Origin: Flavobacterium noncentrifugens
GTDB taxonomy: Bacteria; Bacteroidota; Bacteroidia; Flavobacteriales; Flavobacteriaceae
Direction: 5' to 3'
DNA length: 64,000 nucleotides
NCBI RefSeq assembly: GCF_900100375.1
Contig: NZ_FNEZ01000006.1
Location: 171,435-235,434 of the forward strand
Program-made: the position numbers and the translations under genes
Part shown: positions 8,368 through 17,653 of the stretch, piece after piece
Position numbering within the stretch: the first letter of the stretch is position 1
Layout: every line of letters starts with the position of its first letter
The notes under the pieces: generated by a model
Told to the model about the DNA's origin: nothing
Databases searched by the model: none
The model's input: the letters and a program-made list of their open reading frames with translations, nothing else

Positions 8368-9312
8368 ATGACAATCACCCAATTGCAATACGTTCTGGCA
8401 GTGGCCGAACACAAGAATTTCACGCTTGCCGCCGAAAAATGTTTCGTTACGCAACCTACGTTAAGCATGCAGATCCAGAAAATAGAAGATGAACTCAGCA
8501 TTTTGATTTTCGACCGAAGCAAAAAACCAATCCAGTTGACTGAAATCGGGCAAAAAATCGTGAACCAGGCAAAAAATATTGTCAACGAAGCGAACCGGAT
8601 CAAAGACATCGTCGAACAGCAAAAAGGCTTTATCGGCGGGGAATTTCGCCTCGGAATCATCCCAACGATCATGCCGACTTTATTGCCGATGTTCCTCAAT
8701 AATTTCATCAAAAAATACCCAAAGATCAAACTGATCATTGAAGAATTGAATACCGATGAAATTATCACGCGTTTAAAAAACGGACACTTAGATGCCGCAA
8801 TTGCAGCAACGCCGCTAATGGAAGAAAAAATTAAAGAAGTGGTTTTATATTTCGAACCGTTTGTCGCTTACATTCCGGAAAGCCATCCGACATTTCATAA
8901 ATCTGAAATTGATGTAGATGATTTAAACCTGGATGAAATTTTATTGCTTCAGGACGGCCATTGTTTCCGCGACGGCATTTTAAACCTTTGTAAAAGCTCC
9001 GATCTTCAAAACGACACCAATCATTTCCGAATTGAAAGCGGCAGTTTTGAAACTTTGATCAAACTTGCCGATGAAGGTTTGGGAACAACCTTGCTTCCTT
9101 ACTTACACACGCTTGATCTTCCTGAAAAAGCAAAACTGAAATTGCGCCATTTTAAAGAGCCGAAACCAGCGCGGGAAGTGAGCCTCATCTTTCCAAAAAC
9201 CGAACTTAAAATCCACATCATCGATGCATTAAGAGCTACAATAGCCGGTGTGATCAAAGGCGCGATCGTATTCCAGAACGTCGAGATCATCAGTCCGATC
9301 CCAAAAAAATAA
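8368..9312 (+). CDS. oxyR: OxyR-type peroxide-sensing LysR regulator
   Basis: 314 residues started at ATG 8368 (MTITQLQYVLAVAEHKNF). An ATG six codons upstream is possible, but this start puts the two redox cysteines in LLQDGHCFRDGILNLC at 199 and 208, exactly the numbering of E. coli OxyR. The N-terminal winged helix (CFVTQPTLSMQIQKIEDEL) and effector domain are complete, ending with SFETLIKLADEGLGTTLLP. It activates peroxide defence genes once the disulfide forms. The neighbouring dps is the obvious target. Confidence 0.92.
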   Translation: MTITQLQYVLAVAEHKNFTLAAEKCFVTQPTLSMQIQKIEDELSILIFDRSKKPIQLTEIGQKIVNQAKNIVNEANRIKDIVEQQKGFIGGEFRLGIIPTIMPTLLPMFLNNFIKKYPKIKLIIEELNTDEIITRLKNGHLDAAIAATPLMEEKIKEVVLYFEPFVAYIPESHPTFHKSEIDVDDLNLDEILLLQDGHCFRDGILNLCKSSDLQNDTNHFRIESGSFETLIKLADEGLGTTLLPYLHTLDLPEKAKLKLRHFKEPKPAREVSLIFPKTELKIHIIDALRATIAGVIKGAIVFQNVEIISPIPKK

Positions 9313-9318
9313 GCACAA

Positions 9319-9355
9319 AAAAAAAGGAGTTCTCTCACCAAACTCCTTTTTCTTT
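9319..9355 (+). terminator. Intrinsic terminator after oxyR
   Basis: AAAAAGGAGTT and AACTCCTTTTT pair around CTCTCACCA. It works in both directions, so it also serves the small gene downstream on the minus strand. Confidence 0.8.
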
Positions 9356-9390
9356 TCAAAAACTAAACTCACAACAAAATATATATAAAA

Positions 9391-9585
9391 CTAACTCAAA
9401 ATTTCGATATACGGTCGAAGCTCGGGCTTCGTATTCGTGTAACTCAACAACCATTTCTTCAGTTGTTCCAACTCATAAGGCAGTAAGTTTTTTATTGCCT
9501 TTTTTAATTCTTTGCAGAACAGTATCGGATCAAAACTTACTCTCTCCAGCACCGATTTCGTGTAATCATAAATCATTCTTGGCAT
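9391..9585 (-). CDS. Small conserved protein, paralogue 1
   Basis: 64 residues: MPRMIYDYTKSVLERVSFDP, then a LFCKELKKAIKNLLPYELEQL helix and a C-terminal KPELRPYIEIL. It is clearly homologous to the 64-residue protein encoded 230 bp further on (9817-10011), sharing TK.VLERVSFDP.LFCKEL.KA and the LLPYE.EQL block. The pattern suggests a short three-helix protein, possibly a regulatory partner. I know this family only as conserved hypotheticals of flavobacteria. Confidence 0.75.
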   Translation of the reverse strand: MPRMIYDYTKSVLERVSFDPILFCKELKKAIKNLLPYELEQLKKWLLSYTNTKPELRPYIEILS

Positions 9586-9784
9586 GGTTAAAAGATTTAG
9601 GGGTTATCTCTGGATCAAATGTATAATAATATTTTAAACGCGCAAACAAAAAATGTAAAAAAATGACGATAAAGTGCAAATAAACACGATAATCTACATA
9701 TTTTAGTATATTTTGAAAATATAATCTTACAAATATTTCGTTTTGCAATTCTAAAAAATATGCTATTACAAATATGGAGTGCAT

Positions 9785-9815
9785 AAAAAAAGGAGCCGTT
9801 TAAGCTCCTTTTAGT
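9785..9815. terminator. Intrinsic terminator between the paralogues
   Basis: AAAAAAAGGAGC and GCTCCTTTTAG flank a short loop. On the minus strand it lies just after the stop of the 9817-10011 gene. Confidence 0.7.
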
Positions 9816-9816
9816 T

Positions 9817-10011
9817 TTATTTGTTAACGTAAATCAGACATTGCCTCAATTCTGGTTTTTGGTCTGTAAAGCTAAAAACCCATTCAGTTAATTGTTCTAT
9901 CTCGTAAGGCAACAGCATTTTAAAGGCTTTTTCCAGTTCTTTGCAAAAAAGTACGGGATCAAAACTTACCCTTTCGAGTATTGTTTTAGTGTAAGCAAAC
10001 ATGTTTTTCAT
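9817..10011 (-). CDS. Small conserved protein, paralogue 2
   Basis: 64 residues: MKNMFAYTKTILERVSFDPV, then FCKELEKAFKMLLPYEIEQL and ELRQCLIYVNK at the end. It is about half identical to the neighbouring 64-residue protein, so the two arose by tandem duplication. Each has its own terminator and upstream region, which argues for separate expression. No catalytic residues stand out apart from one conserved Cys in FCKEL. Confidence 0.75.
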   Translation of the reverse strand: MKNMFAYTKTILERVSFDPVLFCKELEKAFKMLLPYEIEQLTEWVFSFTDQKPELRQCLIYVNK

Positions 10012-10105
10012 TAGAAATCTGTTTTTACAAATTGGTTATCTCAAATTTAGGCAAATTTCAAGTCGGCTATCCAAATGAAACGTTAATTGGGAAGTTAATT
10101 TTTTA

Positions 10106-10177
10106 GGAGCTGTTTCCCGCTTTCGCCTTTATCTTTATTCGTACCTCACAAAGGATACCGGCTCTATCGGGGCTAAG
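10106..10177 (-). repeat. REP-like dispersed element, copy A
   Basis: Reads GGAGCTGTTTCCCGCTTTC at one end and CGGCTCTATCGGGGCTAAG at the other. It is the reverse orientation of the copies at 42315 and 47236 (CTAGCCCCGATAGAAGCGG to AGCGGGAACAGCTCC). It lies downstream of mnmD. Confidence 0.75.
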
Positions 10178-10222
10178 GTATTTTCCAATAATAAAATTGA
10201 TTGAGAACTGTAATACTCGGTT

Positions 10223-10885
10223 TTAATTTTTAGTTGCCCGGAACATTTCGCGTTTCCCCGGCGGTCCGGCTAGTTTCTCAACTGTAAAACCCACTTCAAT
10301 CATACTGCGCTTTACCACGCCGCGAGCAGCATAAGTAACAAGGACACTGTTTGGCTTTAAAGCATTATACATTTTCTGGAAGATTTCGGTACTCCACAAT
10401 TCGGGTTGTACGCGATATCCGAAAGCATCAAAATAAATCAGATCGAATTTTTCGATGTCGTTGATTTCATTAAAAAATTGTTTGCGCTTGGTAAGGGAAA
10501 AGTTTTCCGAAAGAGAAAATTTCTTGTTCCATTCGCTCTCATGCATTTCTTTAAAAACCTCAGAGTATTGTTCAGCCTGAAGTTCGTTCACATAATTCAT
10601 CGACAGCACTTCATCTGCAGAAACAGGGTATGCTTCTACTCCAACATAATCAATTTGCTGATTCGATTTCTGGCTTTCGAGAAAAGTAATGAAAGCATTG
10701 AGTCCGGTTCCAAAACCGATTTCGAGAATTGAAATCGGCTTACCCACATATAAGGACAAACCGTTTTGTATGAAAACGTGATAGGCTTCCTGGATCGCGC
10801 CGTGTTTAGAATGGTACGATTCGTTCCAGTCCGGCAAATGAATGGTTGTCGAACCGTCGGAAGTCTGGATGATTTCCCTTTTCAA
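10223..10885 (-). CDS. mnmD: tRNA 5-methylaminomethyl-2-thiouridine methyltransferase MnmD
   Basis: 220 residues. It methylates the aminomethyl group at wobble uridine 34 of tRNA using S-adenosylmethionine. The SAM-binding ILEIGFGTGLNAF is at about residues 53-65, and the family block LIYFDAFGYRVQPELW is near 150. The N-terminus (MKREIIQTSDGSTTIHLPD) and the C-terminus (LAGPPGKREMFRAT) are typical of stand-alone MnmD, lacking the oxidase domain of MnmC. It follows the DUF4920 gene by only 1 bp, so they share a transcript. Confidence 0.9.
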   Translation of the reverse strand: MKREIIQTSDGSTTIHLPDWNESYHSKHGAIQEAYHVFIQNGLSLYVGKPISILEIGFGTGLNAFITFLESQKSNQQIDYVGVEAYPVSADEVLSMNYVNELQAEQYSEVFKEMHESEWNKKFSLSENFSLTKRKQFFNEINDIEKFDLIYFDAFGYRVQPELWSTEIFQKMYNALKPNSVLVTYAARGVVKRSMIEVGFTVEKLAGPPGKREMFRATKN

Positions 10886-10886
10886 T

Positions 10887-11561
10887 TTATTGTTGGATTA
10901 AAACACCGTTAGCTTCAAAAGCATAAGTTACTTTTGGCGTTGTAATTTTATCGATTTCTTCCTGAGATTTTCCGCCATCTTTTGCGTAATGCTTTTGCTC
11001 TGCTACCGAAATTTCTTCAACATAAGCACGCCCGCTGATAATTGCTTCTGAATTATCGGCATCAACCGGAACGAAAAATCCATAATCTTTAAACCGTACA
11101 AACGATTCCTTTTTATGGGCCAGATCCATTTTCATCCAGCAGCCTTTTTTCTTGCAAACGGCAGTTATTTTCGATTTGAATTTGACTGCAATCGTATCGC
11201 CAGCTTTTAGGTTGTTGTATTTGTTGAGCATCTCTTCCTGAGTCAGCGCTTTATCTGCTAAGATTTTATCTCCAAAAGAACTGTATGAAACCTCCATTTT
11301 TTTAGCATTTTGTACCTTAATTATTGCAGGTTTTGGCGTTAACATTTTAGCGGGAATGGTCTTATCTCCGATTGGTTTTTCAGCGACAGGAGTTTCTTTA
11401 GTTTCCTGAACCGCAGTTTCCAATATGGCAACTGTATCTTTTTGAACAATAGTATCAACCGGTGTTTCTACCTTAGTTTCGTCAATCTTTACTTCTTCGC
11501 TTTTATTTTTACAGCTTGCCAATGCCAATAAGGAACACCCTAAAACAATAATTTTTTTCAT
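10887..11561 (-). CDS. DUF4920 lipoprotein
   Basis: 224 residues from ATG at 11561, chosen so that the lipoprotein signal (MKKIIVLGCSLLALASC, Cys17) is at the N-terminus. A low-complexity Thr/Glu/Lys/Val stretch (residues 20-80) tethers the globular part. The DUF4920 core follows: SFGDKILADKAL, then KITAVCKKKGCWMKMDL with three cysteines, and VDADNSEAIISGRAYVEEIS. The Cys-rich strand suggests metal or redox chemistry, but the family is uncharacterised. It sits directly upstream of mnmD. Confidence 0.78.
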   Translation of the reverse strand: MKKIIVLGCSLLALASCKNKSEEVKIDETKVETPVDTIVQKDTVAILETAVQETKETPVAEKPIGDKTIPAKMLTPKPAIIKVQNAKKMEVSYSSFGDKILADKALTQEEMLNKYNNLKAGDTIAVKFKSKITAVCKKKGCWMKMDLAHKKESFVRFKDYGFFVPVDADNSEAIISGRAYVEEISVAEQKHYAKDGGKSQEEIDKITTPKVTYAFEANGVLIQQ

Positions 11562-11851
11562 GTGGATCACTTTAAAATGAAATGTTGGATGCAAAAATAA
11601 CCCTTTATTCAAATACCAAACTATATTTCCAGTATTTTATGGAATTTGTTGCTGAATTCACAATAAACAGCTTACAGGAAAAAGAATTAAAAAAATCATA
11701 AAATAAAACAAGCGCTTGAGCCAATTCCAAAGATATTTTTTTATTATTTTAGCGAAATAATTATTTCCTTAAATTAATTTTTGAATATTGCTCACAAATC
11801 ATTGACTTTCAATTATTTAAACTCAATATTTGATCTAAAAATAACTTTTAA

Positions 11852-12919
11852 ATGGGTTTAAATACGACAAGCGAAATCGATATAGTAAGAGTTTCATCTT
11901 CAAAAATTGATTCTATTGATTTTGAGAACATTTCTTTCGGGACAACATTCACAGACCACATGTTTGTTTGTGATTTCCGTGAAGGCAATTGGCAAAGGCC
12001 TCAAATCAAACCTTACGAGCCGTTTTTATTGGATCCGTCAGCAAAAGTTTTTCATTACGGACAGGCCATTTTCGAAGGAATGAAAGCATATAAAGACGAG
12101 CATGATGATGTTTGGCTTTTCCGCCCGGACCAGAATATGGACCGCTTCAACAAATCGGCTAAGCGCATGGCAATGCCAGAAGTTCCCGAAGACATTTTCA
12201 TGAGCGGTTTGCACCAATTGATCGATCTTGAACGCGAATGGGTTAAAAAAGGACTCGGAAATACTTTATACATCAGGCCGTTTATGATTGCCATCGGAAG
12301 CGGTGTTATTGCTGCGCCATCGACTCAATACCGTTTTATGATCATTCTTTCTCCTGCTAAATCATATTATTCAGGTGAAGTAAAAGTCATTATCGCAGAG
12401 CATTTTAGCCGTGCGGCGAATGGTGGAATTGGAGCTGCAAAAGCGGCCGGAAACTATTCGGCACAATTTTATCCAACAAAACTGGCGAACGAAAAAGGCT
12501 TTCAGCAAATCATCTGGACAGACGACGCGACGCACACCAAACTGGAAGAAGCCGGAACAATGAACGTATTTTTCCGCATCAACGATACTTTATTTACTGC
12601 GCCAACAAGCGAAAGGATTCTTGACGGCGTGACCAGAAAAAGCTTAATTTCGATTGCTGAGCGCGACGGAATTAACGTGGAAGTCCGTTCGGTACTGGTT
12701 TCAGAATTGGTCGAAGCCGCAAAAGACGGAAGCCTGAAAGAGGTTTTTGGCGCCGGAACTGCCGCAGTGGTCAATCCGATCGTAGGATTTTCATACCAGG
12801 ATGTTTATTATGAACTTCCAAAAATCGAAAATTCATTTGCTTTGCAGCTTAAAGACAAACTGAACAGCATTCAGTATAAATTGGCTGACGACACTTTTGG
12901 GTGGACCGTTAAAGTATAA
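11852..12919 (+). CDS. ilvE: Branched-chain amino acid aminotransferase
   Basis: 355 residues, PLP-dependent fold type IV. It makes and breaks leucine, isoleucine and valine by transamination with 2-oxoglutarate. The PLP lysine is Lys197 in IGAAKAAGNYSAQ; FHYGQAIFEGMKAY (about 67-80) and LEEAGTMNVFF complete the family signature. It is the class II length typical of bacteria and eukaryotic BCATs. It is monocistronic, with a strong terminator 25 bp after the stop. Confidence 0.93.
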   Translation: MGLNTTSEIDIVRVSSSKIDSIDFENISFGTTFTDHMFVCDFREGNWQRPQIKPYEPFLLDPSAKVFHYGQAIFEGMKAYKDEHDDVWLFRPDQNMDRFNKSAKRMAMPEVPEDIFMSGLHQLIDLEREWVKKGLGNTLYIRPFMIAIGSGVIAAPSTQYRFMIILSPAKSYYSGEVKVIIAEHFSRAANGGIGAAKAAGNYSAQFYPTKLANEKGFQQIIWTDDATHTKLEEAGTMNVFFRINDTLFTAPTSERILDGVTRKSLISIAERDGINVEVRSVLVSELVEAAKDGSLKEVFGAGTAAVVNPIVGFSYQDVYYELPKIENSFALQLKDKLNSIQYKLADDTFGWTVKV

Positions 12920-12943
12920 TGGACAATGCTATCTAAAACGTAT

Positions 12944-12976
12944 AAAAGCCGAAAAAAAATTTTCGGCTTTTTATTT
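12944..12976 (+). terminator. Intrinsic terminator after ilvE
   Basis: AAAAGCCGAAAA pairs with TTTTCGGCTTTT and runs into TTTATTT. Confidence 0.85.
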
Positions 12977-13007
12977 ATACGCAATTATGGTAATTATCAA
13001 TTGTCCA

Positions 13008-13400
13008 TTATCCATTGTTTTCAATTATTTTCGAAAAATCTGGTTTGAAGTAATTCGGGCCTTTAAGCACTTTTCCGTCTTCTCGGTAAATCGGTTTTCC
13101 GTCTTCTCCGAGTTTGCTCATATTGCTGCGCTGGATTTCGTCGAATACATTTTCGATGACGTGCTGCATGCCGTGTTCGATGATCGTTCCGCATAAAATG
13201 TACATCATGTCGCCAAGCGCATCGGCAATTTCAACAACGTCATTATTTTGGACTGCTTCGAGATACTCTTCATTTTCTTCTTTCATCAGATTGTAACGCA
13301 GCATGTTTTTGCTTTCGCCGAGATCGCCTTTGACCGTTGCGCTTACGCCGAGCCCGAAAGCCGTATGAAATTCCTTAACTGAACTGATTTGTTTCTGCAT
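13008..13400 (-). CDS. MazG-like nucleotide pyrophosphohydrolase
   Basis: 130 residues from ATG 13400. The all-alpha NTP pyrophosphatase motif is visible: MKEENEEYLEAVQNNDVVEIADALGDMMYI gives the EExxE and ExxD metal ligands. The tail GKPIYREDGKVLKGPNYFKPD is typical of the phosphoribosyl-ATP-pyrophosphohydrolase-like subgroup. It hydrolyses nucleoside triphosphates, or noncanonical versions of them, to monophosphates. It is convergent with ilvE. Confidence 0.85.
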   Translation of the reverse strand: MQKQISSVKEFHTAFGLGVSATVKGDLGESKNMLRYNLMKEENEEYLEAVQNNDVVEIADALGDMMYILCGTIIEHGMQHVIENVFDEIQRSNMSKLGEDGKPIYREDGKVLKGPNYFKPDFSKIIENNG

Positions 13401-13479
13401 GATTTTGTGAATTAATTGGTATTGCAAAATAATGGGTTTGGAACAAATTTGAGTAAATTTGGCAAAAAAATTATACACA

Positions 13480-13668
13480 ATGTTTTCACAGGGACAATGG
13501 ATTTTCGCGGGGTTATTTTTGGTGGCTTTTATAATGGCATCCATTTACGTTTATCGTAAAGATGCGGTTTTGCACCGAAAGTTTTACAAGGGAAGTTACC
13601 GTGTTCTGATCGGATTCCTTTTGTTCATTGTACTTTTGTTCATCATCAAATTCACGATGAAACGTTAG
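13480..13668 (+). CDS. Small membrane protein
   Basis: 62 residues from ATG 13480 (MFSQGQWIFAGLFLVAFIMA). Two hydrophobic helices flank a basic loop (YRKDAVLHRKFYKGSYR), and the C-terminus is KFTMKR. It is divergent from the MazG-like gene and convergent with another tiny membrane gene. The family is unknown to me; the start is supported because the first helix begins directly after it. Confidence 0.62.
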   Translation: MFSQGQWIFAGLFLVAFIMASIYVYRKDAVLHRKFYKGSYRVLIGFLLFIVLLFIIKFTMKR

Positions 13669-13670
13669 GG

Positions 13671-13814
13671 TTATTTCCACGGAAAAACCAAAAAAGCCTG
13701 TCCGTTATCAGGTAATTCAAATAAGATATCGATCAGAAGATACGCCTGATATACCAAAACGACAATCAGTAGAGACATTAAGCTATAGTAAAAAAATCTG
13801 AATTTCCTGTTCAT
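13671..13814 (-). CDS. Tiny single-helix membrane protein
   Basis: 47 residues on the reverse strand, ATG at 13814 to TAA at 13671: MNRKFRFFYYSLMSLLIVVL, then an aromatic and acidic stretch, and VFPWK at the end. It has one membrane helix. It lies tail to tail with the preceding gene, 2 bp apart. The size is below the usual annotation cutoff, but base composition and the hydrophobic pattern look coding. Confidence 0.45.
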   Translation of the reverse strand: MNRKFRFFYYSLMSLLIVVLVYQAYLLIDILFELPDNGQAFLVFPWK

Positions 13815-13887
13815 TTTTAAGCCTTCATATATTTCCATGAAAATATATACGAATCAAAATTGGAAACGGATTTGAAAGTTTAAAAAA

Positions 13888-13919
13888 ATAAAACCGCTGT
13901 TTTGATGCAGCGGTTTTTC
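13888..13919 (-). terminator. Terminator after dipeptidyl peptidase III
   Basis: AAAACCGCTG and CAGCGGTTTTT form the stem; read on the minus strand it is followed by TTTATTTTTTT just past the peptidase stop codon. Confidence 0.75.
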
Positions 13920-13945
13920 CTTAAAATTTGATTTTTATCTATTAT

Positions 13946-15967
13946 CTAATTGTCTTCTGGTAAAAATCCGAAGTTCTTAGAGTAATATAACATTTGCTCT
14001 GCGAAAGATTTTGGCTGTATTACATCAATTGAAATGATTTTTCCACCTTCCTTCTTCGGAACCAGCATTGGATTTATAAATCCGCTGTAAGGCGCAGATT
14101 TAAATTTGGCATTTCTTTCCAAAACTTCTTTATGCAATTTCTGATCGACTTTTACACCATAATTTTCAACCAATGCTTTTCCGGCTTTGTAATCGCCTTC
14201 AGATTTAATGCGCTGCGTCTCTTTCAACAACTGCCCGAACAATTCATGCAATTTTTCATAGTTCGTAATGTTGAAATATGTTTTTCCGTTACGCGTAATT
14301 TTCTCGATCACATTGTCTTTTTTGCCTTTTTCAAAAACCCACGCACTCACCCACTGGCGGTTTCTCATGTGTGCTTCTTCGATATTGGCACCGAGGTCAA
14401 GACGAACAAGCTGCGTCATCAATCCGTTTCTAATGTAACTGTCGTAAGCGGCCATTCCGGTTTTCTTCCAGTCTTCAACCAGGCCAAGTTCCTGCAATTT
14501 TGAGTTGTACAGATAAAATAGGCCTACTAAATCGGCACGGCCTTCTTCAAGTGTTGAAGCATAACTTTTCAGCGTTTCTTTAGGAGTTCCTACACCGGGA
14601 TTAATTTGGCCCGAAGCATGCCCTACTACTTCGTGCAAAGCCGTGTGCAATTTATCGGCAGTTTCACCGTATTTTTCTTCGAGTTCAATTTCTTCTTTGT
14701 CATTGGCAAACTCCTTAAGCTTGTCAGTTCCGCCGGCTTTATTGTAAGCGTCGACAATATTTCCGAGAGAAACCGATTTTGATCCGTAATCCGCCCTGAT
14801 CCAGTCGGCATTTGGAAGGTTGACACCGATTGGCGTACTTGGCGAAGAATCTCCGGATTCACCTGCAACAATCACCGTTTTATATGAAACACCAACCACA
14901 TTTTTCTTTTTATGAGCGGGCATTAACGGAGAATTGTCTTCAAACCACTGAGCATTTTTCGAGATCTTTTCCATTTTGGCAGACATGTCGAAATCTTTGA
15001 TCTGAACCACGCCTTCATAAGAACCGCGGTAACCCAATGGATCATTATACACTTCAATGAATCCGTTAATGTAATCGATATTCCCTTCGGTTGCCTGAAG
15101 CCACGCGATGTTGTAATCGTCCCAGGTTTTGAGATCGCCGATTTTGTAGAATTCGATCAATAAACCTAAAGCATCGGCTTGCTTTTTATTTTCGGCTACG
15201 CCTTTTGCTTTTTCGAGCCAGAAAATGATCTTATCAATCGCAGCACCATACATTCCGCCACTTTTCCAGACTTTTTCTTCGATTTGGCCATTGGCATTTT
15301 TAACCAACTTGGAGTTTAATCCGAATGAATAAGGCCTTTTTGCGTCGGGGCTGGTTTTGGTTTTATAATATGCTTCGGCTTCTTCGACAGTAATGCCGCG
15401 GTCATAAAAATTCACAGCCGAACCTGCAAGCAAACCTTTGGATTCATCCAGATTTACTTTTTTAGCATCGACATCGTTAAACAAAATCGTTACGATTTCA
15501 GGCGCAAGATTCGTTTTTGTATCTGCTAACAATTGGTTGAAATAATCGATTTTAAAGCCCGGCTTGATTTTATCGCTTGAATAATGGTGGTGGATTCCGT
15601 TTGAAAACCAGACCCTTTTGAGATAGATTTCGAAATTCTTCCAATTGGGAGTTGATTTGTCTCCGCTAAAATTTTCATAGATATGCTCGAGCGCTTTACG
15701 GATCTTTAAATTGTGCTTGTAGTTTTGATCCCAATGGATGTCGCGGCCGGCAGTTCCAGCCTGGGTTAGATAATAGACCAGTTCCTGCTCTTTCAATGTT
15801 AGATTTTCCCAACCCGGAATTTGGTATCGCAATACTTTGATATCGGCAAATTGCTCTGCTTCATATTTAAAATTCGGATCGTCATTTTTAGAATCGGATT
15901 TGTCTTTATTGCAGGAAACCAAGACTGCAGTCGTCAAAAAAATTCCGGCTATTTTTTTTAAATTCAT
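13946..15967 (-). CDS. Dipeptidyl peptidase III family zinc peptidase, lipoprotein
   Basis: 673 residues, M49 family. It removes dipeptides from the N-terminus of peptides. The zinc site is HEVVGH (HExxGH form) followed by EEGRADLVGL, both in the expected order and spacing. An N-terminal lipoprotein signal (TTAVLVSC) places it in the envelope, unlike the cytosolic eukaryotic enzyme. The segment GRDIHWDQNYKHNLKIR near residue 95 is shared with other Bacteroidota members. Confidence 0.9.
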   Translation of the reverse strand: MNLKKIAGIFLTTAVLVSCNKDKSDSKNDDPNFKYEAEQFADIKVLRYQIPGWENLTLKEQELVYYLTQAGTAGRDIHWDQNYKHNLKIRKALEHIYENFSGDKSTPNWKNFEIYLKRVWFSNGIHHHYSSDKIKPGFKIDYFNQLLADTKTNLAPEIVTILFNDVDAKKVNLDESKGLLAGSAVNFYDRGITVEEAEAYYKTKTSPDAKRPYSFGLNSKLVKNANGQIEEKVWKSGGMYGAAIDKIIFWLEKAKGVAENKKQADALGLLIEFYKIGDLKTWDDYNIAWLQATEGNIDYINGFIEVYNDPLGYRGSYEGVVQIKDFDMSAKMEKISKNAQWFEDNSPLMPAHKKKNVVGVSYKTVIVAGESGDSSPSTPIGVNLPNADWIRADYGSKSVSLGNIVDAYNKAGGTDKLKEFANDKEEIELEEKYGETADKLHTALHEVVGHASGQINPGVGTPKETLKSYASTLEEGRADLVGLFYLYNSKLQELGLVEDWKKTGMAAYDSYIRNGLMTQLVRLDLGANIEEAHMRNRQWVSAWVFEKGKKDNVIEKITRNGKTYFNITNYEKLHELFGQLLKETQRIKSEGDYKAGKALVENYGVKVDQKLHKEVLERNAKFKSAPYSGFINPMLVPKKEGGKIISIDVIQPKSFAEQMLYYSKNFGFLPEDN

Positions 15968-16098
15968 TATTGGTATAATTTAATTATTCGAACAAATATA
16001 ACAATCTTAGTCCGTACAATCCCGATGTGAAGCGTTGAAATTATATAATTGCCCATTGAATATAATTTTTAACTTTACATAGAAATTAATGGCATCCT

Positions 16099-17199
16099 AT
16101 GAAAATCTTTAAATATATTTTTCTTCTTATTGTACTGGCTTTTTTCGCATTATCTGTTTTTTTGGCAACGCAGAAAGGGGATTTTAATGTGCAGCGAAGT
16201 AAGGTGATCAAGTCTCCAAAAGCTACTGTTTTTAATTATGTAAATGATTTCAGGAATTGGGAGAATTTCGGTTCGTGGAAAATTGATGATCCGAAAATGC
16301 AATTTATTTATCCAGCAAATACCATTGGAAAAGGCGGTTCCTATTCCTGGAAAGGAACTGATGGCGATGGAAATGTAAAAACGACCGACATCAAGGATAA
16401 TGAAACCATAACTCAAAAAATGAATTACAGCGGCAGCCTTTCAGATGTTTTCTGGACTTTTAAAGATACCGTTGGCGGAACAAAAGTAACCTGGCGTTCA
16501 AAAGGAACAATGAATTTTGGATTTAAGATCTATACCGTTTTTAAAGGTGGCTCCGACAAAGTAATTGGTGGAATGTATGAAAGAAGCCTCGAAAATCTAG
16601 ACAAGTCACTGGACTATGAAATGAATACCTATAATATTAAGGTAAACGGTTTGGTAAAAAAACTTGGGACTTATTATTTACAGCAAAGAATTACCAGTAA
16701 AATCGCAAACGTTCCTAAAAACATCAGGATCATGCTTCCTAAGCTGATTCATTTTTTCAGCAAAAATAAAATTGTGATGCATGGAAAACCATTCGTGATT
16801 TACCATACGTATGATTTGGCGAAAGGGCTTACAGACATGTCGGTTTGCGTACCTGTTAGCCAGGAAATTTTCACAAGCCCCGGAAGTGATATTACGTCGG
16901 GGAAATTGGAATCTTTTCAGGCGGTAAAAACAACCCTAACAGGTGATTACAGCCATTCGAATGCGGCTTGGGATAAAACATTCGAATATATTTCGAAGAA
17001 CAATCTTGTACAAAACCCTGGTGCTTCCGTTGAAATGTATTCCGTAAATATGGTTCAGGAGAAACATCCGTCGAAATGGGTCACTGAAATTTATATTCCG
17101 GCTGCTTCAAGAAGTGTTGTTCCGGTTAAAAAAATAGTTTTACCTGTGCAAAATCCTGTAGCTGTTCCGCCTCCAACTGAGAAAATTACAGAACCTTAA
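16099..17199 (+). CDS. SRPBCC-domain protein with a GyrI-like tail, membrane-anchored
   Basis: 366 residues. The N-terminal helix MKIFKYIFLLIVLAFFALSV anchors it. Residues about 30-170 are an SRPBCC/START-like lipid-binding fold (VFNYVNDFRNWENFGSW). Residues about 185-345 resemble the GyrI/AraC effector-binding domain (PFVIYHTYDLAKGLTDMSVC). A Pro-rich tail follows (PVAVPPPTEK). Such fusions probably bind small hydrophobic ligands. It is monocistronic with its own terminator. Confidence 0.75.
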   Translation: MKIFKYIFLLIVLAFFALSVFLATQKGDFNVQRSKVIKSPKATVFNYVNDFRNWENFGSWKIDDPKMQFIYPANTIGKGGSYSWKGTDGDGNVKTTDIKDNETITQKMNYSGSLSDVFWTFKDTVGGTKVTWRSKGTMNFGFKIYTVFKGGSDKVIGGMYERSLENLDKSLDYEMNTYNIKVNGLVKKLGTYYLQQRITSKIANVPKNIRIMLPKLIHFFSKNKIVMHGKPFVIYHTYDLAKGLTDMSVCVPVSQEIFTSPGSDITSGKLESFQAVKTTLTGDYSHSNAAWDKTFEYISKNNLVQNPGASVEMYSVNMVQEKHPSKWVTEIYIPAASRSVVPVKKIVLPVQNPVAVPPPTEKITEP

Positions 17200-17226
17200 A
17201 AGATAATTTAATTACTAATTTTTAAA

Positions 17227-17260
17227 AGCCACGATAAAATATTTTATCGTGGCTTTTTAT
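17227..17260 (+). terminator. Intrinsic terminator
   Basis: AAAGCCACGATAAAA pairs with TTTTATCGTGGCTTT and continues into T-rich sequence, a long and near-perfect stem. Confidence 0.85.
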
Positions 17261-17653
17261 CATATTCACAATTATGGTTTTTTGAAATGGCGATTACATC
17301 AGGTTTTGTAAATATTTTATGATAAAATGGTTTATTCTGTTACAATCTGGAAAGTCATAGTTTAGGAGCCATTACCAAAAAAATTACCGCTCAAATACCT
17401 AAAAAAAGCACTTTTATCGACTTTTCAGGCTTTTCATCTGATTGTTATGGTGAGAATTACAAGATGTATTACCTTCATTTCAGATTTAGAATACAGCTTC
17501 CAAAGTTTCCCCAAAACTACACCAAGCTTAACACAAAAAATTGACAATAAAATGAATTTTTTTTCTGCCTACTGACAAAATGGAATTTTAAACGAAGGGG
17601 ATAGTTTCAAACTATCGATGACATTTATTTATTAAAATTAAAAACGTATTATT
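17261..17653. other. Leader region of the T9SS surface protein
   Basis: No gene is visible in these 393 bp. It contains the palindrome GATAGTTTCAAACTATC at 17600-17616 (8-bp arms, 1-bp centre) about 40 bp before the start codon, a candidate operator or leader hairpin. The rest is A+T-rich without further structure that I can support. Confidence 0.5.
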
